In this document: piece by piece, positions 22,201-34,035 of the stretch
How the letters are laid out: every line of letters starts with the position of its first letter
How positions within the stretch are numbered: position 1 is the stretch's first letter
Source of the DNA: Taeniopygia guttata
Lineage: Eukaryota; Chordata; Aves; Passeriformes; Estrildidae
DNA: 64,000 bases
NCBI RefSeq assembly: GCF_048771995.1
Contig: NC_133028.1
Coordinates: 2,128,501-2,192,500, forward strand
Direction: 5' to 3'
The notes under the pieces: generated by a model
The model's database searches: none
Told to the model about the DNA's origin: nothing
What the model saw: only the letters and a program-made list of their open reading frames with translations
Position numbers and translations under genes: made by a program

Positions 22201-25200
22201 GACTCCTCACCTTCCCCAACAGGAACCCCCTCCACATCAGAAGCTGGACACGGCCAGGCCCGGATGGTGCCAAGCCCAGCCCTGCTGAGGCACCCAGGGA
22301 GGGAGCTCTCAGTGCCACGGGGACACCACAGCCCTGCCCACCCTCAACCCTGCCCCAAACGGAAGAGAGAGACGTAGTACCTTACTTGATAAACTGTGAA
22401 GGGAACGAAGAAGGTCCAGAGCAGCTCTGTGATCCAGGAGGAGTCAGCCACACTCTGGGGAAGAGAGCACAGTGAGAGCCCACCCATGGAACAGAAGCTG
22501 GTCGAGGTTCCACTGGGGAAGGAAGTGGGCAGAGCACACCTGAGCTGTGGCTGGAGGATTGGGAAAGGAGGAACAGCAAAGCCAGTGCGAGCAGGGCAAG
22601 CCCTGGGGCAGCTTCACCCTCAATGGTCATCACCAGTTTTCACTGCTCCCAGTGAAAACTTTCCTCCCACTAAGACAGCAGCAAGACTTTTCCTCAGTAT
22701 CCCCCCATTCCCTACAAGTCTGTCCCTTCAGAAAGCTACAAAAATGCCTGAAAACCTACTGAACGCTTCCTCAGAACCATGAACAACCCTCCCTCATTCT
22801 GGTGGCAACAGCCTCTCTGTGATGTCCCAACTCCTGTAAGCTCTCCCACAAACAGCCTCAGATTGTGCCACAGGAGATTAAGTTGGATATTGGGAAAATT
22901 CCTCCTTGAAAGGGCTGTCCAGCTCTGGCACAGCTGCCCAGGGCAGGAGGAAGTCCCCATCTCTTGGGGGGATTTAACAGCCCTGTGGATGTGGCACTTG
23001 GGGACATGGTCAGTGGTGGCCTGGGCATTGTTGTGGAATGGTGGGACTTGATGGGCCCAGAGGGATTTTCCAAACAATTCTGTGATTCTCAGACAGGCTC
23101 GTGCCTGGTTTATCTCACAGCCTGGGAAGAGGAGCTGCAAATGAGAAAAGCCCTGAAAGCCCAGAAAAAATATGAACAGAGAAGCCTCATCTGGATAAAG
23201 AGATCCTCAGAACCCTAAACACAAATGCCTGAAGTGATGCCCACAGCCAGATTTCAGTTGCACTGCCTGTGCCACAAAACAACACCCTCCATGCAACTGG
23301 AGCTGGAGCAAATTCTCTCTTAACCCCAAATTTGATGTTGGCCCAACCCAGTGCCTAATATACATTACACAATTATATAAGAAAACTTTCTATAAAACAC
23401 CCATCAATCTATTAAAAATATCACATCTCCAATCCTTCCAGCTTCTGATGGTTTACAATAACCCCAGAAATCCACCAGGATTTACTCAGCCAATGTGCAG
23501 GAAGCACAAAGTCCTGCTCAGACTCTGAAGATAAAATCTGAGCCAAGAAGTCACTGTAACCAGCACCTCCACACAGATCTGCTGTTCTCCCTGACATGCA
23601 CGAGGGAAGGGATACAGAGACACAAAGACACACAGCTTGTCACATCCCAGAATTTCACAAATGAACCAAACCCATAAAAGCACGAGATATTCCTTATAGA
23701 CTGTCCAGAATAGAAGAACTCTCTCACTTCTCTGGAGGAGTCATTCAAAATGTAATTTATTGCTAGAGAACTGCACCTTCACCCACACTTGTGGCCTGCC
23801 TCAACTCTGTCTCAGCACCCCTGGCCTGCCAGGGGTGACCAAAGCTCTGCCAAATATTCCTGCAGTTCCCATCCAGGTGACTCCTCACCCTGCCAGGGGC
23901 TCCTTTGAAACAGAAACACCAGACTCACAAGTGACAGTCATGACTGGCAGCTTTCTGTAGTCACCAGATCATAAAAAATCAGTATCAAAACAAGAAATTC
24001 AACAAAGCCTCGCTGAGAGCAGCTTCCCTGCAGTGCCTTTGGCAGTGCTGCCATTGCCCTCATGGACTTTATCCCTTGTGTGGGGCTGCTCCTGCACCAC
24101 TGTCCTGTGTCTGTGCCAGGGGCACCAGCTCAGGAGCCTCCAGAGCCCTGCATGGCCTTTGGCACGAGGATTGCCTGCAGCTGGTCTTTCACAGCACTGA
24201 ACTCACCAAGAGCAAAGCAGACTGCACTGACCATGGAAGCCAGAGGCAGTGACAGCCAGCTGGGCCACCAAACAGCTGTAACCAGGGGAAACTCTCAGGG
24301 AAGCCACTGGGAACTGTGTTAGCCCTGAGCAGCTGGTTCTAGAGCAGCAGGACACGAGGCCAGGCCACACCACAGACTCCAAAGCAGAAGGAAAAGCTGC
24401 ACCCACCCCACACCCTGTCCCTGTGCCCACCACTCACCACAGCCACCAACGGCCTCCGGACCTGCAGGGCAACGGGCTGGACCTCATCCAGGATGGAGAA
24501 AGGCCAGGAGCTGGAAGGGAGGAATTCTGCAGTGAATGATCCCAGAGCCACCCGAAGTGGCTGTATTTTGTCACAAGACAGCAGAGCCATTCCCAGCCAC
24601 CCTGCTGGAGGAACTCCCACTCCCTCACCTGAAGCGGAGCAGCCCAGCCCTGCCGTTGGTGGCCGCCTCCTCTGGGAACAGCAGCAGTGGTGGGTTCCCT
24701 TGGTGGGCCGAGTATTCCTTCAGGGAATCCACCAGCTCTGCACGGCTGCCTGTCACTCCCAGCTCCATGAATCCCCGGGACCAGCAGATGAACCCCGGGG
24801 CACCGCTCAGGGCAGGCTGCAGGGAGAACAGGAGTGAGGAGGACCAGGCCAATCTTCCCAGGTGACAGAGGTGACAAAGTTCCTGCTCGTTAGCAAAAAC
24901 CCCTCTGGGACTGAGAGTGTTGGCAGCACCGGTGGCTGAGAACATGTTACTGCCAGGCCTCAGCCCCAATTCCACAGGAAATGGATTCCAAATGATCAGT
25001 TCAGACTGTGCCCTGCCTGCCAGACACATGCACTCCCAGCTGCCCGTGTCCCCAGTGTTCTCTCCAGCTGTCCCTGACACACTTGGCAGGACACACTCTG
25101 CTTTCAGGAGTCCCCCCTCTCCAGGCCAGGGGTAAATCAATGGCTGTGCAGGACACAGCAGCCACCCAGAGCCTGCTGACTCACCAACTCCACATACAAA

Positions 25201-26930
25201 GAATTTTACAGGACAACAGGGACAGCCCAGAACTACCCAGGCACCACCAACACACAGCTCCCTCAGCACCTCCCAAAACTGCCCACCCAGTGCTGGGGAA
25301 AACCCCACAACCAGCCCTGCTCCCTCATCCAAAAGGCCAGAGAAGGAAGCAGCTGCTGGGATCTGTTCACTCTTTCACCAAAATCAACCCCCACTGTAAC
25401 AGCTCCTGCTGCTCCTCACCCTGTTCCACTTTTCCATGCAGAGCCCAAGAGTGACACTGAGCCACAGAAAACACCTCAAGATTAACACCCTGAGTTAATA
25501 AATCAGATCTGGAGATGAAACTTTCCAGGATCTGAAAGAGCTTAGAGGGAAGCTGGAGAGGGAATCTGCGCCAGAAACTGGAGTGCCAGGACAAAGATTA
25601 ATGGGTACAACCGAGAGAGGAAAAATTTAGGCTGGATATTAAGAGGAAATTTATGAGTGTGAGAGTGGTGAGGCTGCCCAGAGAAGCTGTGGCTAACCCT
25701 GAAACCCTGAAAGTGTCCAAGGCCAGGCTGGACAGGGCTTGGAGCCACTTGGGCTGGTAAAAGGTGTCCCTGCCCATGGCAGGGCGTGGCACTGAGCGGG
25801 CTTTAAGCTGACTTCCCTGAGACCACCACGGCAACACCGAATGGAGCAGAGCCGCCCGTGCCCCGCCCTCGGGGAGGAGCCGCGGCCGTGCCCTCACCGT
25901 GTTGCAGGAGGTGAGCAGGCTGACGACGTTGTGGTCGAAGGGGGTGACATGGTTGGCAATGAAGACCCTGGTGCCGGCCCCGCGCAGCCGAGGGTCGCTC
26001 TGACGCACCAGCAACCCCAGCACGGAGCACATCACACGGACAATGAACCTGCCGGGGGAACAAGGATCTTTCTCGAGTCCTGCTCTCCAAAACACTGCTA
26101 GGTGACACATCCAACAGGCAAAGACCCAGGAATTCTGGTGGCTGCACACACGACACTGGCACCAAATGGAATGACACGTCTGGTGCAGAAATTGGTGTGG
26201 GGCTGGGGCTGGGATGTGGGCAGAAAGCGCCCACAGAGCTTCTCAGCAGCAGACCAGGCTCATCCACGTGCTCCAAACCAGTCCCAGAGCACTCCAGAGG
26301 TGGCTGCCAGCTTTGGGCTTGGCAGAGGAAGCACCTCCCGGGCTCCTGCACACAAGGAGTCCCGAAGGCACAGATCTTTCCCTGAGCCAAGCCCGCACAG
26401 CTGGTGACACCCAAGGGCTGGGGTGGCCCTGCCACCACCCCACACCCACTCCGGGCAGCACCCCGAGGTCACCCACCGGCGCACGACGCTGTCGGGCAGG
26501 GCACAGCTGACCAGGAAGACGTGGACGCCGATGAAGACGCGCAAGACGAGCAGGCAGAGCCCCACGGGGGCGTAGAGCAGCAGGGCCAGGAGCAGGAACC
26601 CATCGGTTGGGAGCCTGCAGGGACACAGAGCGTGGCCGGGACGATCCCCACCCAGGACCCGCCCTGCGGCCGCTGCTCCGCGCGGTTCCCCCCAGCAAAT
26701 CTCCCAACCCGCTTCGGGACCACCCCGGACCCTCCCCGCTTCCCCTCACGGGTCACCCCGACCTTCCCCACAGGGCTTTGGTGAGACACGCCCGTCCTCC
26801 GCTGGCCCCGCGACTCCCGCCCAGCGTTCCCTCAGTTCTGGCGCGGTTCCCCCAGGAGTCCGCACCGGGCGGGCGCTTACCGGTGCGAGTCGAAGAGCCG
26901 CTCGGGGCCCGGGGCCGCGGGCGGTTCCAT
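19182..26930 (-). CDS. AUP1: AUP1, lipid droplet-regulating VLDL assembly factor (ancient ubiquitous protein 1)
   Basis: AUP1 is a monotopic ER and lipid-droplet protein that recruits the E2 enzyme UBE2G2 in ER-associated degradation. Twelve exons join in phase: 26881-26930, 26477-26614, 25898-26048, 24629-24816, 24438-24510, 22381-22454, 21649-21715, 20521-20626, 20275-20421, 19968-20128, 19731-19819, 19182-19230, giving 430 residues (human about 410). The order is an N-terminal PGPERLFDSHR start, a hydrophobic hairpin (YAPVGLCLLVLRVFIGVHVF), a PlsC-type acyltransferase domain with NHVTPFDH and FPEEAATNGR, a CUE domain (about residues 300-345, QQVKEVLPHVPLEVI) and the C-terminal UBE2G2-binding region (RHLSLQERKRALYDYARR). 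The donor after 22381 (GTACTA) was chosen over GTAAGG five bases earlier because only it keeps the YQVRW reading frame. The gene shares a promoter with HTRA2, as in human. Confidence 0.97.
21022..21530 (+). mobile_element. AT-rich solo LTR in AUP1 intron
   Basis: This 509-bp element starts TGTTG and ends CAACA, with a perfect 6-bp target duplication ATGTAC (21016-21021 and 21531-21536). It is extremely A/T-rich, a sharp break from the surrounding GC-rich DNA, and ends in an A-rich tract with many AAAAAG units. Its opening bases resemble LTRs I remember from songbird ERVs (TguLTR5-like), but the family name is from memory. Orientation is tentative. Confidence 0.72.
22850..23090 (+). mobile_element. 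CR1 LINE 3' end
   Basis: The stretch matches the familiar avian CR1 3' region: a 'ggatattgggaaaattc' start, a 'gatgtggcacttggggac' block, then 'tggtggcctggg', 'gacttgatgg' and a terminal 'ttctgtgattct'. It is 5'-truncated as usual and lies in an AUP1 intron. Confidence 0.85.
25560..25800 (+). mobile_element. CR1 LINE fragment
   Basis: The sequence contains CR1 3' phrases: 'ctggatattaagaggaaattt', 'gtggtgaggctgcccagag', 'ggccaggctggac' and 'ggtgtccctgcccatggcag'. It is diverged and lies in an AUP1 intron, about 100 bp from the exon ending at 25898. Confidence 0.8.
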
Positions 26931-27560
26931 CCCCGCCGTGCCGCCGCCTCACGGCCGCCCCGCACCCGCCGCCATCTTGCCCGCGGCCGCGCGCCCGGCC
27001 CGCGCGGGGCACGCTGGGAACGCGCCCCCTTCCTGCTCCGCACGGCGCCGCCGCAGCACTCTCGCCCCGATCGCGGCCCTCGGCGGCTCCGGCGGACTCG
27101 GTGAGCCGCTCTGATAATGCGGTTGCCCTGCTCCGCTGTCGCGCCGGTTATCGGCGCATCTCGCTGACGGCGGGACCGTAATTCCCAGCGGGACTACAAC
27201 TCCCGGCGCGCCCCACGGCAAACGCGCTTCCGGCAGTCTCCTCATCGGAACTACAGCTCCCGGCGTGCTCCGCGGTGGAGGACGGCTTTGGGTTGGCCCC
27301 ACCTCAGGACTACAACTCCCATAGTGCCCCGCGGCTCAGCACCGCCCCGGCGGGGCGCGGTTTCCGCTCGGCAGCATGGCGGCAGCGGCGCGGAGGATAC
27401 GAGTCCGGTGCATCCCGGTGCTACCGGGTGTACAGCGCTGGTGCCGAGCGCTGACGGGGACCGCTGAGCCACCACCGCCTCCTCCCCCCACTCCTCCTCC
27501 TCCTTCCCATCCTCCGCCGCCGTCCGCCTGGGGCCGGTCTCTGGCGGCGGCGGTGGGCGC
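26620..27560. promoter_or_regulatory. Bidirectional AUP1/HTRA2 CpG-island promoter
   Basis: The AUP1 start codon (26930, minus) and the HTRA2 start codon (27376, plus) are only about 445 bp apart, head to head, inside a CpG island. The same arrangement exists in human. Such short divergent promoters usually drive coordinated housekeeping expression. No TATA box is evident. Confidence 0.85.
27193..27327 (+). promoter_or_regulatory. Three ZNF143 (Staf)-like binding sites
   Basis: Three copies of the ZNF143 long-site pattern, ACTACAAyTCCCAGmATGC, lie at about 57-60-bp spacing: 27193-27211 (ACTACAACTCCCGGCGCGC), 27250-27268 (ACTACAGCTCCCGGCGTGC) and 27309-27327 (ACTACAACTCCCATAGTGC). All share orientation and lie just upstream of the HTRA2 start codon. 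ZNF143 commonly binds bidirectional promoters. Assignment is by motif only. Confidence 0.7.
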
Positions 27561-30500
27561 CGGGGCGGCAGCGCTGGTGCTGCTGTGGGCCCGGGAGCAC
27601 CGCCGGTCCCCGCTGAGCGCCGCCGTGCCCGCCCCGCCGCCCGCCCCGCCGCCCACCTCGCCCCGCGCCGCCTTCAACTTCATCGCTGACGTGGTGGAGA
27701 AAACGGCGCCCGCGCTGGTCTACGTGGAGATCGTGGGCAGGTACCGGCACCGGGAGGTCCCCGGGAGGGATTTCCCTCATCCCTGCGCAGTGCGGGACCT
27801 CCGCCGGCCTCTCCTGACTGTCCCGGGGGCTCCCGCAAGTGCCTCGGGAGCACCGACACTTCCATGTCCTGCGGGGCCGTCTGGCGAAGCTGCCGCCCCG
27901 TTAACGCTGCCTGGGGGCAGCACTTAATATTTATTTCCCTTCGTGCTCTCTAATGTTCTCAGCATCCAATGCCTCCGGCCTCGGAGCACCTCTGTGCAGC
28001 AGCTCTGCCCTCACCGGCTGGGTGACTGCTGCTGCCAGCTTGGTGTCACCTGTGTGCGGTGTCACCTTTGCTGTGTCACCATGTGAGGAGGCGTCAGCTG
28101 GTGCTGCTCCTTCTCAGAGAACACAAAACAACCGAAGTCGTTTTATGCGGTGCTTTATTGAGGCCCCTGGGAGCCTGAGGACTAATGTCCAAAGTCAGAG
28201 CCCCCTGAGCTAACAAATCATTGCGTTTATATAGAGTCTATATCAACGGTTGCTTAATTCAACACATATTTGTCTACGTTACACTCCAACAATCATTTAT
28301 TTACAAATTAATCCATGTTTAAATTGAACATTCTTTATGATCATAAATTCTCTTCACTCTGTTAGGTTAAAACAATGTATTCCCCCAAGATCTACCTATT
28401 CATCTTGTAAATAATGACATGTCCTACCACGGCCCATTCTTGGAATGTATTCTGAGATAAGTTCCTACCTCTCCAGTATTCCATACTGCCCTTACCTAAC
28501 AACTATTTCTAACAACACACAGCTTATGGCCTACTAAAAATTCTAAGCCTTAGCCGAACTACTTCTACTAAACTTTTGCTAGTCTGAAATACAACATTGG
28601 GACAGGGAAGGAATCCTCCATCGTGCTGCTGCCTGTGCACTGTTGCTACTCCCCATCAACCCTGTCCCTGCCACACCTGCCTCCTTGCAGACACCCTTTC
28701 CTGGGCCGGGAGGTGCCCATCTCCAACGGTTCTGGCTTCGTGGTGTCCCCGGACGGGCTGATCGTCACCAACGCGCACGTGGTGGCCAACCGGCGGCGCG
28801 TGCGGGTGAAGCTGGCGAGCGGCGACACCTACGACGCCGTGGTGCAGGACGTGGACCAGGTGGCCGACATCGCCACCATCAAGATCAAACCCAAGGTGAG
28901 TGCGTGTCACCTCCGTGGGGACAGCGGGAGGTGGGGACAGCGGGAGGTGGGGACAGCGGGAGGTGGGGATGTTGTTCCTCGTGTCCTGCTTTGTCCCGCT
29001 GACCGTCTCGCTGCCCGCAGCACCCGCTGCCCACGCTGCCGCTGGGCCGCTCGGCCGAGGTGAGGCAGGGCGAGTTCGTGGTGGCCATGGGCAGCCCCTT
29101 CGCCCTGCAGAACACCATCACCTCGGGCATCGTCAGCTCGGCGCAGCGCGGCAGCCGCGAGCTGGGCCTGGCCGCCACCGACATGGAGTACATCCAGACC
29201 GACGCTGCCATCGACGTAAGGGACACGGGAGGGTGGAGGGGTTCACATGGAGCGTGGCTGGTCACCCCTGGGATCGGCCACAGCATGGGGGTTGTGTGGT
29301 CTGCTCATGTTCTCTCTCTTCTGCTGCAGTTTGGGAACTCTGGGGGCCCCCTCGTCAACCTGGTGAGTTGTGCTGCTTGTCCCCTTGCTGGCTGGGGCAG
29401 GGATGTGCTGTGTGCCCCTTGCTGTGTGCCCCTTGCTCTGTGCCCCTCTGTGGGAGGGCTTGTGGGTGCTGGGAGGCTTCTTGGAGGGAGAGGGAGGTCT
29501 AAGCCTGGCAGTATCTGAGGCATCTGGAGCTGATGGGGCTTTGGTGGAGACAAAGTCTGGCTGGAGCTGGCAGGGCAGAGCCAGCATGGACTCATCCTGT
29601 AGACTCAGCCCCTGGGTCCTGGCCAGCCTCAGCAGGGTGAGGCACGACACGGGGCCAGCAGCCTGGGAGGGGTGGGCACAGAGGCAGGACCCCCGGCTGG
29701 TGCAGTAGTTCCCCTGCTCTCCACAGTGATCCGGGCTGGGTCACTGCTGGGATCACTGCAGTGGGATCCCAATGCCCTTTCCCTGCAGGATGGCGAGGTG
29801 ATTGGAGTGAACACCATGAAGGTGACATCGGGCATCTCCTTTGCCATCCCCTCGGACCGGCTGCGGAAGTTCCTGCAGAAGGAGGAGCACCGCAAGAGTG
29901 AGTGGGCACCTCCCTGCTCGGGGTCTGGGGGAGGAGGGGGAGGGAAGGAGAACTCTTTGGGGTCTCATCTAGTGCCACAGGAAATCTGTGCAACTGCTGC
30001 CTTGCCCTGTCTGGTTCTGTGACACTGGGGAGGGACATTTTCTGTCAAAGTTTTGACAGACCAGGGAAGCCAAGTCATGGTGCAAAATGCAACGCCTGGA
30101 ACGCTCCTGCTGTGCTAAGAACTGGACTGAGCTGTTGTAGGGATTTGGAATAGCTCTGGATGCTGCCTGCCCTGAGGGCTGTGAGGGTTCAGCCCAGCAC
30201 TGTTCTAAGCAGGCCTGTGTTTTCCAGCCATGACATTCCATGTCCTTTCCTCCCACAGGCTCTTGGTTTGGCAATGCAGAGTCGAAGCGCCGGTACATCG
30301 GGGTGATGATGCTGACCCTCACTCCCAGGTACCTGTCCTGAGCTCAGGGGCCAACAGACCCGTCCTGTTGGGGCAGGGATGTGATGGGATATTCCCAACT
30401 AACTGAGGAGGCCTGGTTTTGGGAGGATTAAGCTCTCACTCTCAAATCTCTTTGTGCTTATGTTGTGGTTAGAATGTAGGCTGGCTCACGGGTAAATTGG

Positions 30501-32885
30501 AAACTTGAAAGTTTCTTCACTGGTAGCAGACTCTGTGAGCAGATCAAAAGTGCTCTCCCTCTCCACAAGAGGGTGGAGCCAGGTGGGGATCAGGCTCTGC
30601 TGCCAGGGAACAAGGGACAGGACTAGAGGAAACTGCCTCAGGTTGTGCCAGGGGAGGTTGAGGTTGGATATTGGGAAAATTCCTTCTTGGAAAGGGCTGT
30701 CCAGCCCTGGCACATCTGCCTAGGCTACGCTGAAATCTCCATCCCTGGGGGGATTCAACAGCTTTGTGGATGTGGCATCTGGGGACATGGTCAGTGGTGG
30801 CCTTGGCAGAGCTGGGGGAATGGTTGGACTTGATCTTAAAAGTCTTTTCCAACGCAAACAAGTCTGTGAAGTGCCCATGTGAGCAAGCAGGACCTGTGCT
30901 CTCACCTCTGGGAGAAGGTCACCACCTGCTTTGGTTCTTTGGCTCTTGCAGCCACATTTAAGAGACCTTCAGCTGCCCCGTGGGGCTGGTGCTTGCCATG
31001 CTGGGCAAACCCTTTTTGGGGCTGTGCTCTGCCCTCCTGAAGGTCTGGCGAGTTCCCCAGTGCCCAGCAGATGGTGCTGGCAGCCGGCAGAACCCGAGGG
31101 ATGTGGGAGGCCAGCCCAGCCTCCTCCTGCTTCCCTGACCCAGTCTGTCAGGAGGCAGCGTGAAATTCCTCGGACACAGCTCTGGGGATGTGGTTCCAGC
31201 TTCTGCACAGCCCCTGAGCCAGTCCAGGGAAAGCACCTGACTGCCAGGCTTGTTTGTGCCCAGCAGGAAGGGCTCCCAACAAGGGATTGTTCGCCTTGGA
31301 ATTGGGTGATTGCCCTGAACACCCTGAACTTTTCCATCTGGAAACCTTTCCCTGGCACGGGAAGGAGAAGCTCCGTGTTGGGCACAGGTTCAGGCTCAGA
31401 CCCTGTTCTGTGTGTGGTGCCCAGGCCAGATAAGAGGCAGTGGGCACAGAGATGTGTGAGAGTCCACAAGAAATCCCGTTTTTTACTATGAGGAGGGTGC
31501 TCAGAGCCTGGCACACATTGCCTGGAGGGTTCTTGGAGAATCCTTAAAACCCAGCAGGACGCAGTCCAGAGCAGCCTGCCCTGACTGAGCCTGCTGGGGG
31601 TTGGGTGAGATGAACTTGAGAGTCCTCTTCCCACCTCTGCTGTGTGGAATTGGGAAGGGAGGGCAGCTTGCCCTGGGCTGTGGGACAGCACAGTTGAGTT
31701 CAGCACGGACCACAGCCATGTGGGGAGCCCTGCGTGGCTGAGCAGGGACCTGACAGGAGCAGAGCTGGGCAGAGATTGAGTCTGTGGGTCTGTAGGGATT
31801 GGAGCTGATGCACTGCTTGAGGGAAGAATGCTGTCACTCTGGAGAGATCCAGCTGGAGTGTTGCATCCACTTCTGGATTTCATTCAAGATGGGTGAGGAG
31901 CAGCTGGGGAGAGTCCAAAGAGGAGCTGTGGGAGATGCAGAGTTTAAATTTGGTTTAGAAATCCTAAAATCTGTGGGAAAGTCTGAGAAACTGTGATTGT
32001 TTTGTCTCTACACTCAGGAGGAGAGCTCTGCTGACACGTCTGGCAGGAAGAGGGGCAGGGCTTGTGTTGTGTATCCTGCCCAGCTAGGGCAGAGAAGTGA
32101 AACCGCAGCAGAGGAGGGGTGGGTCTGACCCCAGGAAGGGTGATGTGACTTGGGGATGTGCATCACCATAGCTCTGATCCAGCTGGCAGCTGCTCCAGGG
32201 GTTTCCAGCTCTCCCTGGTGCCATTGGGATTCTCATCCTCTTGTTTTGACAGGAGGATGACGATGTTTGCAGCTGGCAGCAGGGTGTAGGGACACAGAAG
32301 GGAAGGTTCTGTGCCTGGTCTCTAGGGCTGTGCAGCTGCAGGGAGTGGGGTGAGAGCCCTGCTCTGCCTCCAGCTCCATCCCTGATGCTGATGTTCACTC
32401 TGCAGCATCCTGGCAGAGCTGAAGCTGCGTGACCCCACCTTTCCCGACATCTCCTACGGCGTGCTGATCCACAAGGTGATCATCGGCTCCCCAGCACACC
32501 AGTAAGTGCTGCTTAGGGCTGGGTGAGGGAGCAGCTGTGGGATGTGTTTTCCTCCAGAGCAGCAGGGTTTGTTCTCTACAGCAGAAACCACCTGGGAACC
32601 TTTTCCCAGAGCGTCTTGCTGGCCAAGCGCAGCTGTAAAACCTCTGCTGCCACAGCTCCTGCTGCACTCAGAGGACGTGACAATGTCTGCCTCACCCTCT
32701 GTGTGTTTTGTCCCCGCAGGGCAGGGCTGAAGGCCGGGGACGTGGTGCTGGAGATCAACGGGACGGTGTCGCGGCGCGCCGAGGACGTGTACGAGGCGGT
32801 GCGGACGCAGCAGAGCCTGGCGCTGCTGGTGCGGCGGGGCTACGACACCCTGCTGGTGAGCGTCGTCCCCGAGGTCACCGAGTAG
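27376..32885 (+). CDS. HTRA2: HTRA2 (Omi), mitochondrial serine protease
   Basis: HTRA2 is the intermembrane-space quality-control protease that, once released, binds IAPs. Eight exons join in phase: 27376-27740, 28691-28895, 29021-29215, 29330-29362, 29789-29897, 30259-30328, 32406-32501, 32720-32885, giving 412 residues (human 458, mainly a shorter leader). A proline-rich presequence is followed by a membrane segment (about residues 56-72) and AAVPAPPP, whose AVPA matches the IAP-binding N terminus exposed in mature human HTRA2 (AVPS). The protease domain has the triad in TNAHVV (His), VADIATIKI (Asp) and GNSGGP (Ser). A PDZ domain with [11 protein letters not shown] and [18 protein letters not shown] follows, ending EVTE. 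Intron 1 holds an LTR and intron 6 several CR1 pieces. The gene is divergent from AUP1 and tail to tail with LOXL3. Confidence 0.97.
28110..28596 (-). mobile_element. LTR-like element in HTRA2 intron 1
   Basis: About 0.5 kb of A/T-rich sequence reads on the minus strand as a retroviral LTR: start TGTTG (28596), a TATATAA box near 28225 and AATAAA at 28154-28159, followed by a short U5-like stretch. The left boundary is approximate because I could not find a matching target duplication. Confidence 0.6.
30630..30870 (+). mobile_element. CR1 LINE 3' end
   Basis: This carries the same CR1 3' blocks as 22850-23090: 'ggatattgggaaaattcc', 'ggatgtggcatctggggac', 'tggtggcc', 'ggttggacttgatctta' and 'cttttccaac'. 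The truncated copy lies in HTRA2 intron 6. Confidence 0.85.
31500..31960 (+). mobile_element. Two short CR1-like fragments
   Basis: About 31500-31660 resembles the CR1 3' tail ('gcctgctgggggttgg ... gatga') and about 31800-31960 resembles a more 5' CR1 segment ('ctggagtgttgcatccacttctgg ... gagagtccaaagaggag'). Both are diverged; the boundaries are estimates. They lie in HTRA2 intron 6. Confidence 0.6.
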
Positions 32886-33033
32886 CAGACAGCACCCAGC
32901 TGGAGCTGAGGGCAGGACTGAGACGTGGCTGTGCTGGCCAGGCAGAGGCAGAGAAGAGCTGGAGGCTGGAAGGGGCCAGCAGAGGGGCCTGTGCTTGGGT
33001 GATGTGTGGTGCAGCCGTTCCTCTCTGTACTCA

Positions 33034-33039
33034 AATAAA
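33034..33039 (+). terminator. HTRA2: Poly(A) signal of HTRA2
   Basis: AATAAA lies about 150 bp after the stop codon, giving a compact 3' UTR. Sequence from here to the LOXL3 3' end is intergenic. Confidence 0.85.
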
Positions 33040-34035
33040 GCACTTTTCTAGTGGCCCCCACGGCCATGTCACCTCCTTCCCGTGGTGGGCTGTGTGGGAC
33101 CTTGCTCCTCCTGTCAGTCCCCACATGAGACCCTGTGGCTGGGGAGGAGCTCGCTGTGCCTCCAGGGACCTTATCAGTGTTCTGCCACCTGCTTGGAACA
33201 TGCCTGGGCTGGGATCTGACTCCTCTGTGTACCTGGCAGGAGCTGTCGAGCCATGGATTGATTGTGTGGCCCCTCTGGGACCACATTGCCTCCCTGGAGT
33301 GCAGCAGTGCTGGTGTGCCACGGCCATCTGGTCACATCCCTTCTGCTGGGAGCTCTGCGACTGCTCCACGCCCTGTGTCCACATCCCCTCCTGTGCAGCA
33401 GCTTTCCAGGCCGTGGTAAATTGGTTGGTAAATTGGTTGGTAAATTGGTGTCAGTGCTGGACTCGTGATGGCTGGGGTAGCATCTCCTGGCCCTGATGTC
33501 CAAGAGGGCTGAGGAATGGAGCCACACCTGGAACTGGGGCTCTGCCTGTCCCACCCCCAGCTTGCTGTCAGTGCTGGAGCTCTGCTCCCACACACACCCA
33601 GCCCCTGGGGACAGCTGGCTGCCGAGGGCTTTCGGGGAAGGAGCAGCTCTGGCTGTTCCTCACCTTCTGGGAAGAGCTGGAGCGGGAGCAGTGGTGAGGG
33701 CAGCCCAGAGGAATGGGCTTTTGGGACGTGAAAGAAGCACAGTTCCTCAAGGTGCTGTGGCAAGGGGCGGCTCTGCCACTGCTCCCCCCGCCATGAGAAC
33801 AGAACAGGCCTCCTTTCAGCAGCCCCAGCCTCGCCGGAGGAATTCGCTGGCCCGGCCAGCGCCGCCGGCCCAGGGGAAATCGCGGCGTGTTTGGCATAGC
33901 TGCTCCGGCTGCGCTGACCGCAGCGCGTCCAGGCTGAGCCAGGGCCTCCTGCCCCCTCCTCCTCCCAGGCTGTGGGCAGCACTGGGGGTCCCCGCGATGG
34001 GGAAGGGGCTGGTGGGGTCAGAGCACCCAGCTGAG

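Noticed and set aside
22381-22386. GTAAGG as the donor of AUP1 exon 6
   Set aside because: It looks stronger but breaks the frame; the GTACTA donor five bases later restores the conserved YQVRW sequence.
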